Origin: Lachnospira sp. UBA4346
Lineage (GTDB): Bacteria; Bacillota; Clostridia; Lachnospirales; Lachnospiraceae
Direction of reading: 5' to 3'
NCBI GenBank assembly: GCA_002394205.1
Contig: DGTC01000006.1
Span: 78,787 to 142,786, forward strand
DNA length: 64,000 nt
The notes beneath the pieces were generated by a model. That model saw nothing but the letters and a program-made list of their open reading frames with translations, was not told where the DNA came from and did no database searches. Below, piece after piece: positions 63,941 through 64,000 of the stretch. How positions within the stretch are numbered: position 1 is the first letter of the stretch; each line of letters begins with the position of its first letter. Made by a program: the position numbers and the translations under genes.

Positions 63941-64000
<60 letters not shown>

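Overview
The window is AT-rich, densely coded DNA with strong Shine-Dalgarno (SD) sites, many Rho-independent terminators, and Firmicutes-type genes (spoVG, dnaD, dnaI-type loader, mecA, gdpP, DUF951). Gene families and two enormous secreted pectin-degrading enzymes point to a gut Lachnospiraceae bacterium, probably Lachnospira-like; the genus is inference. Two blocks keep the gene order of the Bacillus subtilis oriC-flanking region: sua5/ywlC - ywlE - rpiB - upp - atp operon - ywmB, and DUF951 - rpsF - ssb - rpsR - gdpP - rplI - dnaB.

Layout. 1-18.3 kb is a surface and pectin module: a BspA-like leucine-rich-repeat protein (cut by the window edge), a 2347-aa pectinesterase with two SGNH acetylesterase domains, a 2704-aa PL9 pectate lyase-pectinesterase, and a divergent AraC-type regulator. 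The two giants end in the same family of five ~92-aa repeats. 18.4-21.2 kb carries spoVG and glgD/glgC (glycogen precursor synthesis). 21.9-27.2 kb runs on the + strand: murC, a DnaA-box cluster, a dnaD-like gene, a DnaI-type helicase loader and an unusually long PRPP synthetase. 27.4-33.9 kb holds a penicillin-binding protein operon with a beta-propeller-like membrane protein and a methyltransferase, then a YwmB-like protein. 34.0-41.4 kb is a complete F1Fo ATP synthase operon whose c subunit looks sodium-binding. 41.7-46.6 kb has DUF402, dCMP deaminase, upp, rpiB, LMW-PTP, Sua5 and a CwlD-like amidase. 46.7-52.3 kb has a GH18 protein, an orphan ParA-like protein, a Ser/Thr kinase fused to a second ParA-like domain, and MecA. 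52.4-60 kb holds DUF1858, a small 2[4Fe-4S] ferredoxin, dnaB-rplI-gdpP, rpsR-ssb-rpsF, DUF951 and a sirtuin. 60.2-63.4 kb has a CapB-like protein without a P-loop, a Wzz-like protein with a long acidic tail, and a lipoprotein. The window ends with tRNA-Cys and a partial tRNA-Asn.

The signals least explained by ordinary genes are: a cluster of DnaA boxes upstream of dnaD away from dnaA; a family of palindromic intergenic elements with constant flanks and exchanged hairpin cores; a conserved motif placed just past three terminators; and the kinase-ParA/ParA gene pair. No insertion sequence, prophage, CRISPR array or rRNA was seen. All functions are read from motifs and gene order; no database search was run.
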